DNA of 27,465 nt from a virus. Where the stretch lies: IMG/VR virus record IMGVR_UViG_3300032323_000590, positions 1 to 27,465 of that record; one strand, given 5' to 3'. This document shows, piece after piece, positions 23,050 to 27,465 of this stretch (positions within the stretch are counted from its first letter, which is position 1; the number at the start of each line of letters is the position of its first letter). The notes under the pieces are model-generated. The model saw only the letters and a list, made by a program, of their open reading frames with translations, was not told the origin of the DNA and searched no databases. Position numbers and translations under genes: made by a program.

Positions 23050-23090
23050 ATAAAGGAAAAGTGTAGTGCTTTTTATAAAGGAGAAATACG

Positions 23091-25058
23091 ATGGCATTTC
23101 AATTGTCACCAGGCGTTAATGTATCTGAAGTTGACCTAACTACTATTGTTCCTGCCGTTGGTACCACTGAGGGTGCTTTCGCAGGTAACTTTGCTTGGGG
23201 TCCAGTCAATCAGGTCGTTAGCATATCAAATGAGCTAGAACTAGTTGATAGATTTGGTAAGCCAAATTCTACTAACTTCGAATCATTCTTTACCGCAGCT
23301 AACTTCCTCTCATACGCAAGAAATTTGAGAGTCGTTCGTGCCGGTAGTAACACAACATCATTTAACTCAACTTCCGGTGCTTCTGGTCTGGCAATCTTGA
23401 ACAAAGATCAGTACGAAGAAGAATATTTGGATCTATCAGCAGCAAACACATATGGTATGTTTGCAGCACGCTATCCTGGCGATCTCGGTAACAGCCTGAA
23501 GGTTTCTCTTCTTGCAAATTCTAGCGGATTTTCTGCATGGACTTATGCAGCAGAGTTTCAAGGCGCACCCGGAACATCAACATATACCGCTGGTGTTAAT
23601 GGCGCTAATGACGAAATGCACATTATCGTAATCGACGAAGATGGTAGAATTACAGGAACGGCGAATACGGTTCTTGAAAAGTTTGCTTACGTATCTAAGG
23701 CTTCAGACGCCAAGACCGACGACGGCTCTTCAAACTACTATGTAAACGTAATCAATGATCGTTCTAAGTATATCTACATTCTGAAACATGCTCTAGGCTC
23801 TTCAGCGAATGTTCAGAGCATTTCTTTCACGACAAGTGCGAACGGTTATTCAAACGGCAATATTACATTCTCTGGTGGTGCTGGTTCTGGTGCTGCTGGT
23901 TTCATCAACGTTAATGCCACAAACTTTATCGTTTCTGCGACAATCACAAACAGAGGTTCAGGTTACTTAATTACTGATACTGTGACAGGTAATATTTCTG
24001 CACGTTATGTTGGTGGTGCAAACTCTGTTGGTACGCCTTCAAATACTGCAACAGCAGTTCTCCAGTTAGAGACTGAAACCGCAAATTGGGGTACTGTTGC
24101 TTCTAACACAAGATTCACCCAAAACACGGCAACATATACGTCTTCTCTTTCTTCAGGCTCATATTCAACACCTACAGATGCTGATCTTACATTAGCATAT
24201 GATAAGTTTGCAAACGCCGACGAAATTGACGTTTCATTGATTGCTACCGGCGCTCATAGTACGACAGTTATATCACACGTAATTGATAACATCGTAGGTT
24301 CTCGTAAAGACTGCGTTGCTTTCGTATCACCACCAAGAGCATCAGTTGTAAATAACTCTGGTAACGAAACAACAGCTATTACAACATATAGAAATTCTAC
24401 TCTAAACAAGTCATCTTCATACGCAGTTATGGATACAGGTTGGAAGTATCAGTTTGACAAGTACAACAACGTATATCGTTGGGTACCTCTAAACGGTGAC
24501 ATTGCTGGTCTCTGTGTTCGTACAGACTTCGAGCGCGATCCTTGGTTCTCACCTGCTGGCTTCAATCGTGGTCAGATCAAGAACGTAATTAAGCTCGCAT
24601 GGAATCCAACTAAGTCACAGAGAGATGATCTCTACAAGATTGGTGTGAACCCAGTTGTTTCATTCCCTGGCGAAGGTACAGTACTGTATGGTGACAAGAC
24701 ACTTCTTGCAAAGCCATCAGCATTTGATCGTATCAACGTTCGTCGTCTATTCATTGTTCTTGAAAAGGCAATTGCTCGTGCAGCTAAGTACAGCCTATTC
24801 GAGTTCAACGATGAGTTCACTCGTGCCCAGTTCGTTGCTCTCGTAGAGCCTTATCTGAGAGACGTTAAGGGTCGTCGTGGTATCTTCGACTTCCGCGTTG
24901 TTTGCGACGAAACAAACAATACTCCTGAAGTGATCGACAGAAACGAGTTCGTTGGCGATATCTATATCAAGCCTGCAAGAAGCATCAACTTTATCCAGTT
25001 GAACTTCGTAGCAGTTAGAACTGGTGTTGCATTCGAAGAAGTTGTTGGTCGTTTCTAA
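23091..25058 (+). CDS. gp18: Tail sheath protein gp18 (655 aa)
   Basis: This is the contractile sheath subunit. The N-terminus QLSPGVNVSEVDLTTIVPA and FAWGPVNQV match the strand-exchange arm and first domain of T4 gp18. The C-terminal core carries DCVAFVSPPRASVV, KYQFDKYNNVYRWVPLNGDI, SPAGFNRGQIKNVIKL, VLYGDKTL and FDRINVRRLF, all close to T4. It ends with RNEFVGDIYIKPARSINFI and so has the final inter-subunit strand. At 655 residues it is almost the T4 length of 659. The Gly/Ser/Asn-rich middle (about 245-330) differs and is probably the surface-exposed domain. It has its own Shine-Dalgarno and a possible late promoter. Confidence 0.95.
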   Translation: MAFQLSPGVNVSEVDLTTIVPAVGTTEGAFAGNFAWGPVNQVVSISNELELVDRFGKPNSTNFESFFTAANFLSYARNLRVVRAGSNTTSFNSTSGASGLAILNKDQYEEEYLDLSAANTYGMFAARYPGDLGNSLKVSLLANSSGFSAWTYAAEFQGAPGTSTYTAGVNGANDEMHIIVIDEDGRITGTANTVLEKFAYVSKASDAKTDDGSSNYYVNVINDRSKYIYILKHALGSSANVQSISFTTSANGYSNGNITFSGGAGSGAAGFINVNATNFIVSATITNRGSGYLITDTVTGNISARYVGGANSVGTPSNTATAVLQLETETANWGTVASNTRFTQNTATYTSSLSSGSYSTPTDADLTLAYDKFANADEIDVSLIATGAHSTTVISHVIDNIVGSRKDCVAFVSPPRASVVNNSGNETTAITTYRNSTLNKSSSYAVMDTGWKYQFDKYNNVYRWVPLNGDIAGLCVRTDFERDPWFSPAGFNRGQIKNVIKLAWNPTKSQRDDLYKIGVNPVVSFPGEGTVLYGDKTLLAKPSAFDRINVRRLFIVLEKAIARAAKYSLFEFNDEFTRAQFVALVEPYLRDVKGRRGIFDFRVVCDETNNTPEVIDRNEFVGDIYIKPARSINFIQLNFVAVRTGVAFEEVVGRF

Positions 25059-25064
25059 TATTGA

Positions 25065-25072
25065 AATAAATA
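25065..25072 (+). promoter_or_regulatory. Probable late promoter AATAAATA before gp19
   Basis: AATAAATA matches the NATAAATA late motif in the 34-base gap between gp18 and gp19, 20 bases before the ATG. An AGGAG ribosome site follows. A separate promoter would allow the high expression needed for tube protein. Confidence 0.45.
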
Positions 25073-25092
25073 AGACAAAGGAGTAATAACAA

Positions 25093-25731
25093 ATGGCTTT
25101 CAACGTACAAGAATTTAGATCAGCACTTCGTTATGATGGTGCCAGACCTAATCTCTTCCAGTTCAACATGACATTTCCTACTGTTGCAACTGGTGGTGGT
25201 GCTACCGGTGGTGCTGGTACAAACGACAACCTAAACGTAAATCGTCAGTTTACGTTCATGGCAAGAGCCGGTCAGATGCCCGGCTCATCTATCAATCCTA
25301 TTCCTCTCATGTATTTTGGTCGTGAGTTAAAGTTTGCTGGTAATAGAGTGTTCCCTGAGTGGACAGTAACTATTATCAATGATGAGGACTTCAGAATTAA
25401 GAACAGCTTTGAGAAGTGGCTGAGCGGTCTTAACTCTCACGTTAACAACGAAAGAGATTCAAGATTCATCAATCCAAACAGCTACACATCAAACATTGAT
25501 ATTACTCAGTTCTCTAAGACTGGTCCCGGTATTGGTGCGAGTTTCGGTTCTATCGAAGCTGGTGCTGCTGCTGGCATCAAGCAGTATCGTCTTATCGGTG
25601 CTTTCCCAATCGACGTATCACCTATTGAACTTGATTGGGGTGCGAACGATCAGATCGAAGAGTTCACAGTAACATTTGCCTATCAGTGGTGGGAATCTAA
25701 CACTACTGAACAGTCTTATGTTGGTGCTTAA
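25093..25731 (+). CDS. gp19: Tail tube protein gp19 (212 aa)
   Basis: This is the inner tube subunit through which DNA passes. ARPNLFQFNMTF (17-28), ELKFAGNRVFPEWTVTIINDED (cited by position 75-96) and the C-terminal ELDWGANDQIEEFTVTFAYQWWE region match T4 gp19 (ARPNLFQVEISY, DWTVTVMNDE, LDWDSNNEIQTFEVTLALDYWE). It is longer than T4 (163). A Gly/Thr-rich insertion at about 31-45 and a longer loop at about 100-165 account for this. It is followed by a strong hairpin terminator. Confidence 0.92.
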   Translation: MAFNVQEFRSALRYDGARPNLFQFNMTFPTVATGGGATGGAGTNDNLNVNRQFTFMARAGQMPGSSINPIPLMYFGRELKFAGNRVFPEWTVTIINDEDFRIKNSFEKWLSGLNSHVNNERDSRFINPNSYTSNIDITQFSKTGPGIGASFGSIEAGAAAGIKQYRLIGAFPIDVSPIELDWGANDQIEEFTVTFAYQWWESNTTEQSYVGA

Positions 25732-25742
25732 TATATAAAACT

Positions 25743-25765
25743 AGGGGGAAGTTTTTCTTCCCCCT
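25743..25765 (+). terminator. Hairpin terminator between gp19 and gp20
   Basis: A perfect 9-bp stem (AGGGGGAAG, 25743-25751, with CTTCCCCCT, 25757-25765) closes a TTTTT loop. It follows the gp19 stop by 11 bases. The T tract after it is short (TTTGT), so termination may be partial. On the other strand it is also followed by a T-rich stretch, but no minus-strand gene ends here. Confidence 0.8.
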
Positions 25766-25793
25766 TTGTAATCTTCAGGAATAGGTTTTCTTA

Positions 25794-27455
25794 ATGGTTC
25801 AACTCTTTGGCTTTGAAATAAGCCGCAAGAAAAATCAAGTCGAAGACGAACAGAATAAATCGTTTGCGCCGCCGCAGAATGATGACGGTGCGGTAACGAT
25901 TCAATCTGGTTCGTATTATGGTACTTACGTTGATCTTGACGGTACAGTTCGTAATGAAATCGAGCTTATTACTCGTTATCGTGAAATGTCTATGCAGCCG
26001 GAGCTTGAGACTGCTATTGACGAAATCGTTAACGAAGCTATCGTAAATGACGATAATGGTCAAGCGATAGAACTAAACACAGACGATCTAAGACAACCAG
26101 AACAAATCAAAAAGAAAATCAGAGATGAGTTTGATGTCATTCTCAAGTTGCTCAACTTCGGCAACATGGGTCACGATATCTTTCGTCGTTGGTACATTGA
26201 CGGTAGAGTTTTCTATCATGTCGTTATCGATGACAAAAGACCCACTTTAGGTATTCAAGAACTTCGATATATCGATCCTCGTCGTATTCGTAAGATTCGC
26301 GAAATTCAAAAAACTAAAGACCCAAAGACGGGTATGGAAGTCATCAAGCGTCAGAATGAGTACTATCTATATAATGAGCGTGGTATCATAGGTGCTCATT
26401 CTAATCTTGGTGCTAAGATTGCTGTCGATTCTGTTGTCAACGTCAACTCGGGTCTTATGGATTCGAAGCGCGCAATGGTAATGTCATACCTACATAAGGC
26501 GATCAAGCCGCTCAATCAGTTGCGTATGGTAGAAGACGCAACAGTTATCTATAGACTGTCTCGCGCACCTGAGCGTCGTGTATTCTACGTTGATGTTGGT
26601 AATATGCCTACTATCAAAGCAGAACAATATCTTCGCGACATCATGGTAAAGTATCGTAATAAGTTAGTCTATGATAGTAGCACGGGTGAAATCAAAGACG
26701 ACCGTAAGCATCTTTCTATGCTCGAAGACTTCTGGCTTCCACGCCGCGAAGGTTCAAAAGGTACAGAAATCACAACTCTACCGGGTGGTGCAAATCTAGG
26801 TGAACTAGAAGACGTTAAATATTTCGAGAAGAAACTCTACAAGGCTCTTGGTGTTCCTATTGGTCGTCTTGAAGCCCAGCAAGGTTTCTCTCTTGGTAAA
26901 TCAAATGAAATTACAAGAGACGAACTAAAGTTCACTAAGTTTGTTCAGCGTCTTCGTAATAAGTTTTCTACTCTGTTTGACGATCTTCTTCGCATTCAGC
27001 TTGTACTCAAGAGAGTATGCACAGAAGAAGAATGGAAGCAGTTCAAAGAAGAAATCTACTACGATTATCTCAAAGACAACAACTTCACTGAGCTAAAAGA
27101 AGCAGAGCTTATCACTAACCGTATTCTTCTTTTGCAGTATGTTGATCCGTTTGTCGGTCGCTACTATTCAAAAGAATGGGTTCGTAAGAATGTTCTGAAG
27201 CAGACTGACGAAGACATCGATGAGATTAATGAACAGATTGCTAATGAGCTTGCTCAAGAACCTGCACCTACAGATGCAATGGGTAATCCTATTGATCCTG
27301 CAACAGGTCAACCAGTTCAAGCTGGTGCAGTACAAGGAGTCGGTGGAGCGCAGTTAATGCCACCACAAGCCGCACAAGCTCAACAACCAGTACAAGAACA
27401 AGCACCTCCTTCTAAATTTGAAGTACAACAAAACGAGTTGGACTTAGTATCATGA
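25794..27455 (+). CDS. gp20: Portal vertex protein gp20 (553 aa)
   Basis: This is the dodecameric portal at the head vertex. It starts prohead assembly, passes DNA and docks gp17 and the neck. Landmarks shared with T4 gp20 are MVQLFGFEISRKK, YREMSMQPELETAIDEIVNE (cited as about 64-83), YIDGRVFYHVVID, LRYIDPRRIRKIREI, RLSRAPERRVFYVDVGNMP and LPGGANLGELEDVKYFEKKL. Length is 553 against 524. The extra part is a Gln/Pro/Ala-rich C-terminal tail from about 495. The stop overlaps the next ATG by 4 bases. Confidence 0.95.
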   Translation: MVQLFGFEISRKKNQVEDEQNKSFAPPQNDDGAVTIQSGSYYGTYVDLDGTVRNEIELITRYREMSMQPELETAIDEIVNEAIVNDDNGQAIELNTDDLRQPEQIKKKIRDEFDVILKLLNFGNMGHDIFRRWYIDGRVFYHVVIDDKRPTLGIQELRYIDPRRIRKIREIQKTKDPKTGMEVIKRQNEYYLYNERGIIGAHSNLGAKIAVDSVVNVNSGLMDSKRAMVMSYLHKAIKPLNQLRMVEDATVIYRLSRAPERRVFYVDVGNMPTIKAEQYLRDIMVKYRNKLVYDSSTGEIKDDRKHLSMLEDFWLPRREGSKGTEITTLPGGANLGELEDVKYFEKKLYKALGVPIGRLEAQQGFSLGKSNEITRDELKFTKFVQRLRNKFSTLFDDLLRIQLVLKRVCTEEEWKQFKEEIYYDYLKDNNFTELKEAELITNRILLLQYVDPFVGRYYSKEWVRKNVLKQTDEDIDEINEQIANELAQEPAPTDAMGNPIDPATGQPVQAGAVQGVGGAQLMPPQAAQAQQPVQEQAPPSKFEVQQNELDLVS

Positions 27456-27465
27456 AGAAGTTCGG
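27452..27465 (+). CDS. Start of the gene after gp20 (partial, cut by window end)
   Basis: An ATG overlaps the gp20 stop (ATGA), the junction type used elsewhere here. It gives MKKF before the window ends. In T4 the next genes encode prohead core proteins and the gp21 protease, so a prohead gene is expected. Only four codons are visible. Confidence 0.4.

Noticed and set aside
23031-23090. Terminator or small gene in the gp17-gp18 gap
   Set aside because: No stable hairpin and no open frame of useful length; only a promoter-like octamer and a ribosome site are visible.

Overview
This window is part of the genome of a T4-like contractile-tailed phage (Caudoviricetes, myovirus morphology). The decisive evidence is the right-hand third. 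There, genes for T4-type neck proteins gp13 and gp14, tail terminator gp15, terminase subunits gp16 and gp17, tail sheath gp18, tail tube gp19 and portal gp20 follow one another in T4 order. The wording of the neck and fibre proteins recalls marine or freshwater T4-like phages (cyanophage-type) more than coliphage T4, but this is from memory and no search was run. The sugar genes are of the ADP-heptose (LPS core) type, so a Gram-negative host is likely. The host cannot be named.

Layout. (1) 19-6330: virion or tail-fibre genes. These are a small structural protein, a 401-aa repeat fibre, a coiled-coil protein, and a 1452-aa fibre ending in an S74 intramolecular chaperone domain. (2) 6323-12372: three RCC1-type proteins, each with exactly seven repeats and therefore a predicted seven-bladed propeller. 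They are interleaved with a DUF4376-like fibre-assembly protein, a SAM methyltransferase and a TPR/GT-B glycosyltransferase. (3) 12406-13961: a sulfotransferase and an HldD-like ADP-heptose epimerase. (4) 17365-13947, minus strand: a tightly overlapping five-gene operon of HldE-like kinase/nucleotidyltransferase, cupin, HAD phosphatase, GT2 glycosyltransferase, and an APS-kinase/nucleotidyltransferase fusion. (5) 17423-27455: the morphogenesis genes. Two small extra genes sit either side of gp16; they encode an ADP-ribosyltransferase-like protein and a GNAT acetyltransferase-like protein. Coding density is very high. No gap exceeds about 65 bases, most junctions overlap by 1-15 bases, and no RNA genes were seen.

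How it may work together. The minus-strand operon has a perfect sigma70 promoter (TTGACA, 17-bp spacer, TATAAT). The facing morphogenesis block has a T4 late promoter, TATAAATA, in the same 48 bp. I infer that precursors for heptosylation and sulfation are made early, while fibres, adhesins and heads are made late. Two pathways are each split between the strands: ADP-heptose (HldE minus, HldD plus) and sulfation (APS kinase minus, sulfotransferase plus). The target could be the host surface or the phage's own fibres and propellers.

The most promising undescribed element is the pair of extra genes at 20047 and 20998. Both proteins start with a sequence resembling the capsid-targeting peptide of T4 internal proteins, including an (L/I)-x-E cleavage site. 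They are followed by an enzyme-like domain, ADP-ribosyltransferase in one and N-acetyltransferase in the other. This suggests effectors packaged in the head and injected with the DNA.
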